Assembly: GCA_039621445.1 (NCBI GenBank)
Contig: CP154956.1
Coordinates: 45,303,291 to 45,367,290 of the forward strand
Origin: Euglena gracilis
Lineage: Eukaryota; Euglenida; Euglenophyceae; Euglenales
DNA length: 64,000 bases
Reading direction: 5' to 3'
In this document: piece after piece, positions 31,568 to 46,834 of the stretch
Position numbering within the stretch: the first letter of the stretch is position 1
Layout of the letters: each line of letters begins with the position of its first letter
Notes under the pieces: model-generated
Told to the model about the DNA's origin: nothing
Seen by the model: only the letters and a program-made list of their open reading frames with translations
The model's database searches: none
Position numbers and translations under genes: made by a program

Positions 31568-31600
31568 CTGTGGGGGGTGGATAGAGGGTGGAGGCGAGGG
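31568..31600 (-). promoter_or_regulatory. Predicted spliced-leader or intron acceptor upstream of gene B ATG
   Basis: CCCTCTATCCACCCCCCACAG on the minus strand ends at 31568, 41 nt before the chosen ATG at 31526. It could be the trans-splice acceptor, or a GT-AG acceptor of an unseen exon encoding a targeting peptide; the frame is open across the 41 nt. Confidence 0.3.
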
Positions 31601-32846
31601 GTGGGCTACAAAGAGGGGGGGGGTGACTCTCTCTGACATATCCGATGCCAATAGAAAATGATTTTTTTTTGGCTCCTTCGCACTTTGGTTGAGTGAAATC
31701 TGCCTCAAACTCCACACGGTATTGAAGATAAAAGCAGGAATCATACATATGTACACACCCCCTGTGCTCAATGAACGTTTCCTGTTTGGGCTGCAATTTG
31801 TTTTGATTTAGTGTTCGTTGCACATACATCCATGCCTGCATGCACATACACATTGCTTGTGTACACATGCAGACACGTGCTTGCATTCATATATGCAAAG
31901 CTGTACATGCATACATACATCATTTAATAAACACAGACTTTGAACAACAACACCACCCCCACCAACACCAATTTTTCTTTTGAAATAAATATCCTTTCGT
32001 GCGTTGTCAAACCAAAAACACACCTGGAAACTATGTTTCCCCCTATTATGATTGGAGGGCCAATGATGGTGTTGGTCCCCGGTCTCCAAAAGACAGCCAA
32101 AAGAGGTGAACTGGTGCTACCCCATTGCACCTTTCCGACCTTGGATTGTCTTTGGCCAAAGAGAGCCATTTTGGGTCAAAAGTTTGATTCCCCCAAAATA
32201 CCTCAAAACCCTTTGGGATTTGAAGGAAACCCCGGCAGGCAAACGTGAAGCCCTTGGGAAACCTCTGACCACAGGTGGAGACCCCCAGCCCAGGCATCCT
32301 CCATGCCCTCAAAAAAACCAGACAGAAACACACACAGAAATGCACAGACGTGCATCTATTCATGCAGAGGGACAGATAGAGGGCTACACCCACACGGACC
32401 AACATGGTCCTGCGCATGCATGAAGCTTGCCAAACCCCAGGGGAGCCACCATGCTGTGCGCTGAATATAATCCCAAACACAACAAATACATCCAATTACA
32501 ATCACAGCCACATGAATTATCGTGTTGGTAAATTATCAACGCTGACACCACACAGATATGCACATGGGTGCATTGGTATGTATGTGCACCAGGGAAAAGC
32601 AGTGGATAGATGGAGGGTGAGGGTCGGCAAATGTGTCAGTGTGGGAATTGTAGAACTAGCAGCAACTCATGTATGCGACTACAACATGGGGACAGTGCTT
32701 GGGATGCTGGTAAGGAGTGCCGGGACAGACGGAACACGAAGGCTGTTGGCTTTGACGACATATGGGAGATTGCGGTGAGCAGGAGGAGGCAGGGGGCGGT
32801 GGAGGGCGACAGGGAACAGACAGGCGAAGTGCTGACCGCCCCTGGC
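31601..32846. other. Intergenic region between genes B and C
   Basis: It holds short CA/TG-rich patches (for example 31800-31930 with repeated CATACATGCATG motifs) but no convincing exon. It probably includes the 3' UTR of gene C. Confidence 0.35.
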
Positions 32847-35800
32847 TCACTTGCTCTTCTTCCCTTTCGGCTTCGGGGTCGGCGTGGTGCGGGGCGGCTC
32901 CGGGGGGGGGGGGGGTGGGCTGGGGGAGCGGGTGTGTGCGGGCCATGCGCTGGCTGGCCGTGGGAGGGGCAGCTCGTGCGTCAGGTACACGAGCTGCCCA
33001 TACACCTGGGGGCCGGGGGGGGGGGGCGGGCGTCCGGTGGTGCCTGCCAGCCGGGCTGGGCGGAGCCGCACGGGGGGATCAATGTGCTAGCGCCCATTGG
33101 GGTGCGATGCTTCCCGTTTGATTCAAAACTTTCTGTGCGGGTTTCAAATCCGCCGTCTGGGAGGCAAACACGCCGAGCGTTGCGGGATGGAATTGTCCCA
33201 ACCAGTCTTGGGGCTCGCAGGCCGGCATCGCCTCCTGAATGACTCCAGGCGGCAGAGACGGAAGAACAACACCTCGAAAGACGACAGCTGCAACTCGTTC
33301 GTGCCAAAGGAATTTGGCCCGGTTTGCAGGACTCGCAGGAACCTGAGCGAAAAAAGAGAGGCACTTTCTTGTGCATGTCCACTGACTGTAGCCATTGCCC
33401 AACCTCAGGCCAACCTAAGTCTAGGATTTTCGGATCACATCAACTTCGGGAAGTTGGGGTATATAAACACATAAGAACCAGGAGCCAATGCAGGTGGTAC
33501 AATATTGAGAGGTTGGAAATGCTGAAAATCTAAATTCTCCTTCTCAAGAAATTTCTCAAGGTGACACGTCAAACGCCCCCCCCCCCCCCACACGGGAAAT
33601 GGTACGGTCCGCTTCCTTCTCGGCGCCCTTCGGCCCCTCCAGCAGCCAGTACCCCACGGAGTGGAACTTGTTCAGCGTCGTGTCGTTGACGTGGCGCTTC
33701 AGGCAAGTCCATGCCTTGCCGTCCAGGGACCCCTGCGGAGTGTGGCGTGTTGGGGTGAGTTTGACAGTGTGCAAAGCAGAAAGAGAGGGAGGTCAGCTGG
33801 AGGAATAGAGAGTGCGTTGACTTGGAGCAGAAAAAAATACATTTCAGGGTCACAAGGGTGGAAAACAAGATCAGCCACTCCTCCCACCGTCACACAACTG
33901 CTGTGAGACACCAGCGCACCTGCAGCTCCCAGTGCCGCGGGTAGAAGCCGGCGTACATTGGGTGGCTGGAGGCGAAGGAGTAGCACTTGGGGATGACGAG
34001 GTGGTTGCAGAAGTCGAACTCGATCCAGGAGCCTGGCCGGTCTGGTGTGAAATGCCACGGGTGCCAGAAAAGACCCGCAAGAGGCATTGGGTGACTGAAA
34101 TGACAGGGGTCCCGCCAGCACCCACCACAGGTATCTAGCTTGGTGAAGCCAACGGGACCCCCGACATTGTTTCCACCGCAGATGGCCCATACCTGTCATA
34201 CCATGCGGAGGGGAGGGGGGACCCACATTCCCAACAACACCCACCACCCGCACACCCTGGGTGATGAAGTAGCCGACATACGCCGTGGCCACGTCCGCCG
34301 CCTTGCCAGGGCCGTACGCAGAGGACGTGCGGACGTCCAGCAGCCTGGGAAGGGGACCGTTTTGTGGTGTTGGTCAGGCTTCCTGGGCTGGCAGGCGGGG
34401 CCCACATGTGGGGGTCGGGGGGGGGACGGGGGCCGGCCGCACCCCGCTCGTCCAACATCTGTGCGGGGTTGCGCCGCGGTCGGGTGCCGTAGACCCACCC
34501 CGCGCCGGTGGGGGTTGTCCTGGCTTGGGCAGGGGAGGGGGGAGACACAACGGGTGGCCACGTGACAGGGTATTGGGGGGGGGGGGGGTGGCGAGGGGAG
34601 GGACACCGAGGAAATAAACGATGCCGGGGCACTCGCGCACGGCGATGTGCTCCGCGTGGGCCTTCGTGCTGCCAACCGCCCCCTGCCGACCAGAGGGATG
34701 GAATGGAGGGTCAGGCTTTGGGGAGGCATCACACACAGGAAGGGAGAGCATCCTAAGAGGCGCAGCGCCAACGCAGGGCGGATGGTATGGGGTCACACGC
34801 GACACACACCCCAAACCCCAAAAGGCGACACACAAAAAACCAAAAAAATGAATGAAAACCGTTCGATTTTCAGCGGGTTTTGATGGGGCTGGGTGTCAGA
34901 AAATATTCCAAACTATGGCTTGATTCGTTATGTGCGGTGAGTAGCGCCTTCCTGGGCATTCCAAAAGCACTCTGAGAGGGCTACGGGAAGGCCTGGCGGG
35001 GGCTGGTCGGACCCAGAAGTGGGGGGGGGGGGGTTGGGTTGACTCCCCTCCACCACAGTGCTGCACAAAGAAAATTCCTTTGGAGGTGAAGGTGCCGAAG
35101 GAATTCTGTTTGACCTAAAAAATCGGCGCGTCGGAAATGCAGCAAGGGCTGGTGGGGGCGGTGGTCGGACCCCGCCCACCCACCAGGATGAATGTGGGGT
35201 GGGGTCAACCCCCCCCCCCCCCACAAAGTTTCGAGGATTCCTGTCCAGCCCTGATTCTGAGACACCCCCTTCGCCCTCGGGGTTGGTCAAATCCAGCCTG
35301 CCCAACGATGCCACACAGCTGCTCACCACACAAAAAAAATTCCTCCACCAGTGCTGATCCATTTATTCTTCTTTTTTTTTTCAATTCCATGGGGGAGTAG
35401 CAGAAGTTGCCATCTTTCTCCGTCATCTGATCGGACCTTGAATAATCGAGCAAGACCTCCCAAACCAAAGGGAGGGCTCTCTTCATGAAAAATTCTCCCC
35501 ACAAACTTCACACTTGAAGCAAATGGCGAAAAACATTTCCCACAATGCCCATTGCGGCTCCAAGGTCGGCTGCCGGTGTGCCGTGCTCACATTGGCATAG
35601 TTTTTTTCTTGGAATTGGATTCGCTGGGGAACACCACTGACTGTCGGGTGCATGCTTGTGCTTACCGACCGGGGGGGAGGGGGGTGGGTGGGTGTTATAG
35701 GGTGCCTGCCCCTAGCAGGCACCCTCCCCCCCCGGGGGGATGGGGGTCCGGGGGGGACCCAGAAAATTTTCATTGAAAATGGCCTTTTCCGGGCCCACGG

Positions 35801-36195
35801 TGCCTTCGGCGCCGGGGTCGGAGGGGGGTGCCTGCTATGGGCAGGCACCCCCCCCAAAACCCTCCCCCCCGGGGGGGGGGGTCGGATCGGGTGCTATGGG
35901 GTGCCTGCCCATAGCACCCCCCCCCCGTGGGGTGGGCACCCGACTAAGCACAAGACAAAACGTGCGCTGTGCGCAGTCCCGCCGGTGCGGGACCGCCCCA
36001 CCAAGCCACCCATCTGCATTCACACAGACACGACCACACACGTGGAGGAAAGAGATGTGGGAGTCGGTGGGGCAGTCCTCGCTGCGGACGTAGTACCGCA
36101 CCTCGCGGCTGTGGATGGTGCACTTCGGGTGGGAGAACAGCTCGTCGGCCAGCGTCCCGAGCCCGTACTTCTCGGCCTCTTTGGCCAGTCGCAGG
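32847..36195 (-). CDS. Gene C (3' part): BTB-like helix and discoidin (F5/8C)-like domain protein
   Basis: Exons in minus order: 36195-36042 (LRLAKEAEKYGLGTLADEL, resembling the helix after a BTB fold), 34682-34607 (ends CPGIVYFLG), about 34496-34442 (VYGTRPRRNPAQMLDERG), 34344-34256 (LLDVRTSSAYGPGKAAD...), 34032-33920 (GSWIEFDFCNHLVIPKC... to PRHWELQ), 33732 to about 33590 (GSLDGKAWTCLKRHVNDTTL...), 33342-33273 (FLRVLQTGPNSFGTNELQLS), 33005-32847 (VYGQLVYLTHE then a Pro-rich tail ending KPKGKKSK and TGA). The order LYFLG, NP, V-SS, SWI-FDF, W-LQGS-DG--W--L--H-ND, F-R-LQTG-N, F-VYG matches the galactose-binding-like (F5/8 type C) domain that follows BTB in many protist and animal proteins. 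Such BTB proteins often act as Cullin-3 adaptors; that role is inference. Several introns here are GT-AG and phase-consistent (33921-34031 side, 33006-33272, 34033-34255). The joins near 34442-34607 and 33590 are not resolved. Confidence 0.65.
35680..35950. repeat. GGTGCCTGC family, copy 2
   Basis: GGGTGCCTGCCCCTAGCAGG, poly-C/poly-G, AGAAAATTTTCATTGAAAAT, GGTGCCTTCGGCGCC, then GGTGCCTGCTATGGGCAGGC. It is highly similar to 42190-42440. Confidence 0.75.
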
Positions 36196-36714
36196 CTGCA
36201 ATCAGGAGGGCGAGAGGGTCCGAGTGGCCCAGGAACCAAGGGGCCAAGGAAAGCAGGGGGCTTTTGAACCTCGCTTCTGTGGGGGGAGAAGGGTGCAAGC
36301 AAGTTTGGGAAGAGTTGGTAAATGGGGTTCAAAGAATAAACCTTATTTATCTTGTTTTAAGACATTTCAATTTGTATCATCTTTGGTACCCATACTTTCT
36401 CGATTGATTTTTTTCTTGAAAACTTTAGAAGCGCAAACAACAACAACAACAACAACAACCAGATTTGGGTAGAATGTACTAGTGACAAATCATGGGGTTG
36501 CAATAAAGAAATCAGAAAAGAAGACTCAAACGGGAAACAAAAATGAAGGGGAAAAATGATGGGGGATTTCAACTTTGCCAAAATTGATGATGGGACAATT
36601 CAGCTTTCATGGAAAATGGTATTTCTTTTCCTTACTAATTTATAAACTCTTTTTTTTGCAGAAAGACAACTGAAAATTGAAAAAAAGGTCAAAATGGTCT
36701 TCTGGGGTCTTTTA

Positions 36715-37195
<481 letters not shown>

Positions 37196-37569
37196 GCCCC
37201 CCCCCCCTCCAAGACGGCAGAAAGGGTACGGGAGGAAAATGACGAGAAAAATGATGGGAAGAACTGGGTGGTTTGCCATCATTCTTCCCATTGTTGTCAG
37301 GACTGCACAATTCTGCAAAATATACCATAGCACATTCATATTCATTTTGCATTCTATATTTATTATATATTTGTGTCTAGCTGTCCTGGCACTGGAAGAG
37401 GAGGAGAGAAAACAAGTTAATTTGTTTGTTCATTTATGTTGTTTATTTAAATTCTGGTTCTCTATTTGGCTCTTTTGGCCTAAAATCCCCCCTCTCTCAC
37501 GCTCGCTCTCACCATAACCCCGGTTGGTTGGTCGGCCCAAGGGGGTGGTTTACAAATGGGGGGGGGATT

Positions 37570-37780
37570 GCTGAGCTAAACGGAGGTGCTTCGGAAACTA
37601 GAAATACAGTCGCTCGCGACTGAAAAAAAAAAAATTCCGGGAACGGAGCCGAGATCATGGTGATGATCCGCCGGTTCCCGGGGTGGAGGGGGGTTCGACC
37701 CCCCCCCCCCTCCATCAGCCATTCAGCCGCGAAGGGGTCCAAACTGGGTAGGATTGCCCCACCCTTCCGACTCTGCTATT
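37570..37780. repeat. Interspersed repeat family R1, copy 2
   Basis: See 12100-12310: GTCGCTCGCGACTG, a poly-A run, ATTCCGGGAACGG, ATCATGGTGATGATCCGCCG and GCGAAGGGGTCCAAACT are shared. Confidence 0.6.
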
Positions 37781-38628
37781 TCGCCGGGGTCCAAAAATTG
37801 GTCAAAAATCAATTTTTCGAAAATATCTCGAGAAAACGTAACCCCCCCCCAAAATAAGACCCGGGTCTTATTTTTGGGTCCGTTGCTGGAAGCCTCCAGG
37901 GGGGGTCTTATTTTTGGGGGGGGGTCTTATTTTGGGGGGGGTTATATTATTTCCGGAAATATCGGTCTGATGAAAGGCACCCCCGGAGGCCCTCTATCAC
38001 CCCCCGATCGCCGTTTTGGCCGCCGACACGCCTGGCCTGTGTTTCAGCGCTTATTCTTCCAAAAAAATCGATTTTTTTTTGCCCGAAACGATGTTTTTTG
38101 CCCCCCCCCCCTGGACCCGGGAAGCCTGTTTTTGAGCCGAAAATGAGCGGTTTTTTGACCCCCCCCCCCCGGCGCCCCGTTTTTTTTTTGTCCTGAAACC
38201 CATGGAGTTTGGGTCAAAAAAACGGGTCAAAAAAGACGAAAAAAATCCAAACAAAACGAGTATGGGTTGTATGGGAGGTTAAAAATTCAGAAATTACTGT
38301 AATATTACTGAAAATAACTGTAAATTATTATAACGGAAATTACGTAAATTGTTATTTGTAAATCACAATTTACGCGAGATTTGGAATCTTCCTTCCATTA
38401 CATGCAAATCCCATTAAGAGATCAGCACTATTCAAAACCTGGTTGGAAGTAATTGTTGGTCAAAATTCGACCTCCAAAATGACATCATATGCCCCCCTCA
38501 AACAGGCGAAATTTGTCAATTTTTTTTTGCCAAAAAATGTGAGTGGCTTGCTTGGTCGGCCTGGGGGGTTTTTATAAGTGGAGGGGTTTGCAGAGAGACA
38601 TCACCGCACTCCCACACCGGTTGCCCAC

Positions 38629-39230
38629 CTCCCCGACGTGGAACTGGTACGACCCCAGCCCGTAGACGCAGAACTGGGCGAGACGCCCCCAGAAGGTGTG
38701 GTCTGCCCCCACCTCCCTCCGGCCCGGCCGCGGAAGCCCTGCGGCGAGGGACGGGCATGGGGTGGGGGGAGGGGGGGGACCAGCGCAGGCCACACATCGG
38801 CCCCAGCGGCGGACGATCCACAACCGAAACCCACCGTTCTGGAGCACCCCTCGTCCCGGCTGGAAAACGAATGGAAATGCTTTGGAACACCCCGAGGGGC
38901 GCCAATACATTTTTGGGATTTTTGGGGACCTCTTCCGAGTTCGTGCTACGCCCGGACTTGCAATGCCCCGGCATGAACCGCCACAGTGCACCACCCTATG
39001 CCCCCTCCCCCCAATTCTGCAAAGCTGCCAGGGGGAGGGGCAGGTGTCCTCACCGGACACTCGCGAGCGGCGGGACACGGACAGCATCAGCGGGTTGTCC
39101 GCCTCGGCAGGCTCGCCCCGTACCTCGCTGACGGAGGACACCAGGGCGGCGGTGTCCTCGGCGGTCTCCGGGGCGTCCTCCTCAGGCTCCCCCTCCTCGT
39201 CAGTGGGGTCACCCACGTCGAAGGTGGTGT
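38629..39230 (-). CDS. Two exons, acidic segment; probably upstream part of gene C
   Basis: Exon 39230-39054 encodes an acidic stretch (TTFDVGDPTDEEGEPEEDAP... then ...LMLSVSRRSRVS) and ends at a strong GTGAGG donor. The next exon, 38702-38629, starts after GGCAG and reads DHTFWGRLAQFCVYGLGSY, then QFHVGE, before GTGGGC. The phases (1 then 2) fit a conventional GT-AG intron. The high GC3, clean boundaries and strand support real coding. Assignment to gene C is by position only; the phase does not connect directly to the exon at 36195, so at least one exon is unseen between them. Confidence 0.5.
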
Positions 39231-40319
39231 CTGGGGCCCGTGTTGAACCTGTGGTGCGTGTGTGCATGCGCGCTGGCGTAGGTTGTATTCGATATCTGTG
39301 TATGTCCGTTGTCCGTTGTCCGTTGTCTGTAGTCTGCTGTCTGCTGATTATGCATGCATGCGCCTCTGTGTGTGAAAATGTGCAGCTCAAATATAATCCC
39401 TTTCGATTTGGACGGGAGTTCAAGGCCCTCGTTAGGGGCATGGAATTTCTTAAGGACCCCATGGGGGGAGGTCCCACAGGCCAGCTGAAAAAAAGTTGCT
39501 GGTTGGACTCCCCCAGGGTAGGGGTCCAGGGGGGGGGGACCCAAAAAATCCCCCAAAAGCCCAAATCCAGCTGGGTTGTCATTTTTCAGCCAACAGTCGG
39601 AGGTGAAAAACAAAAAACCACCCAAAAATGCCCTTTTTTCCTGTTTTGACCCCTTTTCAATTTTGTTCCGGTCCATCCCGAACATTATTTCAGCGGACCC
39701 TGGGGAGATTCGTAGTCCGGCTGGGAGGTGCTGGCTGGGAAAAAAGCTGCTTCCCCACCGACCTGAGAAAACCCCTGATCGGGGGTTCATATCTTGGAAG
39801 GAGCACCAAACTTCCGTTAACAAAAGCGTTTAATGTTTCCCAAAACAAATTTCTGACCTTTTGCCCAATTTCCACCATTTTGAAGCAGAACTCCAGCCGT
39901 CACCATTGTTGGAACCAAAAATGTCAAATTCGTTGCCTACAACTGTCCAAAACGGTAGATTTTCTGTATTTTCCCTGTCTTGTCGCGCTAGAGTCTCCCT
40001 AGGGGGCTTTATATTTGGGAGGTTAGAAACAAACGTATATGGGTGGCTAAATCCGTAGCATTTGATATGCCACATGTGCTTGTGTTGCATATTCATCGGC
40101 TGTGTGTGCATGAGTGTATACGGCGTGATGACTTAACTGAATCACACCTCTCAGAATGTGCTCCCTCTGTCCCTTGTAACTGCAGTGCAACATCTGTATG
40201 CCAAACCTGATTAAAGGAAATTCATTTTCCTGACATAAATGCTTGTGAAAACTTTATCATCCCAAAAAGAGTTTTAATCAAATGATTTTTTTTTGAGTAA
40301 CACAATACATCCACCAACA

Positions 40320-40768
<449 letters not shown>

Positions 40769-40908
40769 CACCAACAAAAAGTTATCATACGGGCGGCAGT
40801 GGTCCGGAAAGAGGCAGCAAGGGATGCAGGGCAGAGGCGGAGGGTGGTTGAGTTTCAGGTGGGACCACCTCAATGACTGTCTGTTATATACATAAATATT
40901 GTGTTCTT

Positions 40909-40944
<36 letters not shown>

Positions 40945-41613
40945 GTGCAATGTCGGTTGCGTGAAGGAGTGGTGGTTGACTCCTGGGGTGGAGGGGGGGG
41001 GCAGGCATGTCCTGCCCCAAGGTTCGGCAGCGGGGTGGATCCCCTCTTTTATAAATATTACCAGCCAGCACACAGTGTGGGAAGATATCTGACCTCAACG
41101 ATACCCAAAAAGCGGCATTTTTTGTTTTCATTTTTCGGGGAGATAAAATACTTGAATAATGGAAAAAACCCAGAATCTGCAACGGTGCAACCCACCCAAA
41201 AAACTTTGAAAAATGGAAAATTTTTTTCTGGCCCAGCCTTAAGCCAAGCAAATCTCCACCCCACCCCACGCTGAGGGTGGTCCAGCGGCCCCCACCCACC
41301 CACCACCGACTTGTCCCCCCCCCCCACCATGGACAAAGCCAAAACTCGCATAATGTGCTGCCCATGCCCACCACCACTCCGGGCCGGACCGCAGCGGGCT
41401 GAGTTGTGTGGTGGCTTGGGGCGGAGGGGCCGCCGCTAGCTGTGGCAACCGGTAGGCGAGGCACCACACTGCCCGCCCATCTGTGGCGCTGGCACGAAGG
41501 CATAAAATCAGAGTGAAAGGCAATGCCTTTCAAATGAGGTATTGCAAACATAAGCGGGATCGGTGCCTCCTTATGACGGTTTCTTCACTTGTGCTGAAGC
41601 AAACGCAACAAAG

Positions 41614-41665
<52 letters not shown>

Positions 41666-41784
41666 ACTTGCGCACGATGCACACACACGGTCACAGGTAC
41701 ACAGGCACACACGCATGCACACAGGGTCGCACACATAAACGCACATAAGCGGAGGCATATGCACACACATGCGCGTGGACGTAC

Positions 41785-42140
41785 CTGGCTGATCATTAAC
41801 ACCAGGTTGTCCAGGCTGGAACGCATGATGCTGACCTCCGACTCCAGCTCTTCCAGAGGCACTTGGTCCCAGCCAAAGCCCCACCAGGGGGGAGGATGGC
41901 CCGGCAGACACATTAGATACCACGCCGCCAATGGCCAAAATAAATGCATCCGAGGAATAACCTTGGTGCCTTTCTGACGGCTTGAGCAACTCCAGCAGGT
42001 CCAGTACTTGCCCCGGGATGCCCACTGGGAAGTCAGAGCCCCACATCGGGGACCGCCGCGGGGGCCTTGGGCCCGATACACGGCCCGACCGTCCGCCGCC
42101 GCCAACGACCGCCGGGCCTTCAGACGGCCGCAGGCGTCGG
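41785..42140 (-). CDS. Two exons, coiled-coil segment; possibly gene C
   Basis: The downstream exon 41879-41785 reads FGWDQVPLEELESEVSIM, then RSSLDNLVLMISQ, an amphipathic helix, and ends at GTACGT. The upstream exon ends at 42031 with MWGSD; its 5' edge (about 42140) is uncertain. The intron 41880-42030 begins TCCCAG and ends CTGGTGGG, a perfect CAG/CTG fit with phase 1+2. No family is recognised. Confidence 0.45.
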
Positions 42141-42189
42141 GCCTCCCTTCAAGATGGGGCGGCCACCAGCTTTTTTTTTTACCAACTGG

Positions 42190-42440
42190 GGGGGGGGGTA
42201 GGTGCTATAGGCCCTACCAGGCATACCCCCCGGGGTGGGGTCCGGGGGGGAGACCCAGAAAATTTTCATTGAGAATGGCCTTTTCCAGGCCCCAGACGCC
42301 TTTGGCGCCAGGGTTGGAGGGGGTGCCTGTTGTGGGCAGGCACCCCCAAAAACGCAACCCCGGGGGGGGGGGGCGGATGGGGTGCTATAGGGTGCCTGCC
42401 CCTAGGCCCCCCCCCCCCCCCCCCGTGGGGTCGGCACCTC
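42190..42440. repeat. GGTGCCTGC family, copy 3
   Basis: It shares AGAAAATTTTCATTGAGAAT, GCCTTTGGCGCC and GGTGCCTGTTGTGGGCAGGC with the copy at 35680-35950. Confidence 0.75.
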
Positions 42441-43463
42441 ACTAAAAAAAAAGACTGGCGGCCACCCCCTTCAAGCGACCAAATCACTGGAGCGGCCGGC
42501 GCCTGGCCTGGGCGGGAGCGTCTGGGAGAAGAGGCCGTCCGCGGTGTATCTGAGAAGGAGGGGCAGAGCCCTCCGGTTTGGGACGAGAGAAAACCGCTAC
42601 TGAACCGCACTGGCAGGCACACGGGTGCGTTTGTCAGGAATCTGCCGAAACCCCGGTGCTGTGTGGTCTCCAGCCCTCCGGGGAGAACCAATTCTCAAAA
42701 GAGCCCAAAGGCAAGCTCCATAGAAAGCCAACAAGGAAGAAAAAAAAGGCGGAACGGGAAGAAGAAGAAAATGAACGTCATGGTTTATTTATTGTGCCCC
42801 AACCCATCCTCATCCATCACTCCATCCCAACAAATAACAAATAAATACCCCAATGAGAAAAAATTACCCAAGACACTGAACCATCCAGAACATAAAAAGA
42901 ATCCACCAATGGATCCCCCAGACATCTGTGGAACGATTAATGGACAAAATATGCCAAAGCTCCTGCACTGCGCATTTTGGGCATGCTCTCCAACCCACCA
43001 GGGAAAGCCACTTTCCAAAAGAGTGGAAGACAAAATCCATGGAAACCCAACAAGAAACAAAGCAAAGGCGGAATGGGAAGAATAAGAAAAAAATACGTTC
43101 CATTTATTGTGCCCTAACCCATCCTAATCATCCTGTTTCGAACATCACCCAAAAACCAGTCCCAAAGAACAAACAAAAAGACAACTTAATACCCGCACAA
43201 AAAGAAACAGAAAAAAAATCGACTTTGTTTCTTTGTGAATCCTAAAAAGTTACCCAAGACACTGAAACATCCAGAACATAAAAGGAATCCATCAATGGAT
43301 CCCGCAGACAGCCATGAACCCCATCAATGGATCCCCCCCAGACATTCAGGAGTTCGACCTTTGAAGGTGCCGACTTGCCCTCAGTGTCCGAATCCCAAAA
43401 CATCGCGAACCACCGTGGGCTCTTCCTGTGAGGGGAGGGGAGGGACTGGGGCCCACACCGCAC

Positions 43464-43929
<466 letters not shown>

Positions 43930-44947
43930 CTGCCAACGGAATGGGTTGACAGCAGGGTGGGCCCACACCGGGGCCAGAAATCGATGGAGCTCCGGCTAAC
44001 GCATCACCATGCGCACACACCGCCGACGGGGATGCGGCCGAACGGCGGAGGGGATGGCGGGGCACACAGCGGGGAGGGGACGCTCGCCATTCAGGCGGGT
44101 GGGTGGGCGTTGGCACCACTACTGCCCCATGCCCCTGGCAGAGAGGGAGAGTTGCCTGAACGCTATGTACCAAAAAGACACGCATATTGTTTGTGTGCAA
44201 CTCCAAAAAAATCAACCAGTTTTTACGCAGCATCCACCTCACGGCGATATACAACTTAAATGAAAAACAAAATCTAAATACAGGATAACGATAACCCTCT
44301 CCCACATCACATGTCCCTTGGAATCCAAGCAAATGAGCTCACCCTCTTGGGATTTCCGAAACTGCCCCAAAAGAATTCCCTCCTGCAAATTAGGGGACCA
44401 AAATTTCCTGCCCCCCAGCCCCCTGTAAAGTCACCTGGGCAACAACCAAAACCATTGATGGATCGATTTAACACTTTAAGAGCAGGCTCTACAGACGGCT
44501 CACTGAACAGCCTCCAATGTGTTGTCCCGATGTTGGGTGGATATCGAAAATGCCAGATGCAGATGTTAACCAGTTGGTGAAAAAAACCCACTCGCAGACA
44601 TTCCAAGGAGGCGAGAAACTGCACACATCTGCATCAACCGCAAGCACAAGACGACCATAACATCATTGCAAGGCGGACACAAACGGACCCATCTGCAGTC
44701 AACAAATGAAAGATCCTACCTACACAAGCATGCACAGTAACATATGGGTGTGCACGCATGCACAAAGAGGGCAATTTGCCCACAGGGAAGCGAAGCCCTA
44801 AGAAAAGCAGCTGCAGCGTCAACTCCTGAGGTCTGAGGCACCATGTCTGCCTGTGTCTGGGCTGCCGAGAGGTTATAGGAAACACACACATGGCAACGTC
44901 TGGCAACGTGTCACACGTGTCACACGGGGCGTGGGTGGGTGAGCGGG

Positions 44948-46790
44948 TCAGCCGGAGAAGAAGTTCCGGACCGCCCCAGCCCAGCCCCGCTCCTGCACCG
45001 CGGCAGTGGAGGAGAGGCGGGACAGGATGTACCCGAAGAAGAACATGTTGAGCACCCCGAACCCCACGAGCAGCAGGTAGTAGTCCCGCTTGCGCTGCTG
45101 GAGCTTGATCTGCTCCTCATCCTGGCAGATCACGTGTGACACGCATGACAACTTGGCACTGTGTGGGGACACATCCAATACACACAAAGCACAGACTAAA
45201 ATATACATGTAACCTGTTGAATTATTAATGTATTCTGGAGCAGTTGACAGAAAATGCCAACTGAGAGACAAATCCATGCGCACACGACCGTGCATAGCAA
45301 ACAATTGGCAAAGAATGGAGGAGGGTTCTATGCAATGAGGACTTGACTGGCTTCCAACAATCACTGTTGAAAAGTTGCCAGATTTGCCAAATTTTACAAA
45401 ATTTTGAAAAAACTTCGGTAATTCCTCAGGTTTTTTCCCCCAATTCCTGCTGGGCATCCTGCGCCAGATTCTTACCTGAGACCAAACTTTTTCGTCATTT
45501 TCTTTGTCATTTCGGGAGTTTTCAGACAACAAACTCCATATTTCTAAAATCAGAGTGCTCCCAAAATTACCAAAAAAAAAACCATGTGTTTGAGTTATTT
45601 ATCGGAAAAATCTGAAGAACAGCGCAAAACATACATCAATGTTGCAAAATGAAATAAATATGTGAAGCCTTTCTAAGTCCCCTCCAGCAGAAATGCACAC
45701 TTCCAAACATGGATTCACCTTGTCATCCCGAGGGGGGCACCTTTTCCTGTGCCCAAACCCACCACCCACTGTTTTCGAAAATCCACCCACCCACGAGGCC
45801 GGGTCAACCCACCCACCCACCCGCCCACCCACCCAAAACCCACCCAAATACGTCCAAAAAACGTTGAAAAAACTTTTGGCCAGGCCGTCGACCGACAAAA
45901 AGACTTTCCCATTGTGCACCCCCCCCCCCCGGGGGGGCGAGAGGGCCCAACCCATGGTGGTCACAAAAATGCTAAATGAATCGATGCTCCCAAAACCACA
46001 ATTGCCGCATTTTTTCCTGCAGGTTTCCACAATTTTTCCACAGTTCCAATGGACTCCGATATCAATTCCAGCCCTGGTTTTAAAATGCTGCCTGGAGCTT
46101 AAAGTGTAAATAGCTGGGTTCCCTCGTGAAAAATTCAAAGAGCGGCCGAAACTCGTTTTGCCTTCCATTTAAGATTCACGATTTAAGAAAAACTGTGGAA
46201 ATGCAAAAAAAAATGTAGCAAAATTGCGGAAGTTGTGGAAAAAGTGCGGTCATCAGGGAGGAGGTCTCCTCCCGCCCACACACCAGGCTTGGAACTTCCA
46301 AAAAGCGGGCCATCTAAAGGCATTTCCTACAAAAAAAAGTTCTGATGTTTTGCGCCAAAACTCATACCAGGGCCTCCGGCCTGGGACCCTGGGGTTCGGC
46401 CCCAAACCCCCAATGGGAGCCTTCGGAGATAAAAATAAAACTGCACCCCCATACACAGCAACCCAGCCACCCAGCCCCCCCCCCCCACACCAGCGGGGAG
46501 GAGTCCAGGCCAGGGCCGCCACGCCCACGGCCGGACAGCAGCACCGCCTTCACGTCCGCGACCAGCTCCGCCGAGGGGAACACCAGCACGTACTCGTCCA
46601 TCCCCAGCGCCCGTCCCACCCGCCCCAGCGGCGGACCCCTGGGGCCGGGGACGGGTACTCCTGGGCGGTGTCCTCCCCCCGGGAGGGAGGCTTGCACTTT
46701 GGTTTCATTTTTTTGCATTGAATATTTTGAGGAGCTGTTGTATATTACCTCCTGCCCCAAATCAATTTTTTTTCAATTTCGCTCCGCGTG

Positions 46791-46834
<44 letters not shown>

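Noticed and set aside
41961-42030. GIPGQVLDLLELLKPSERHQ as a coding exon
   Set aside because: It lies inside an intron with an exact CAG/CTG fit, and excluding it keeps the frame.
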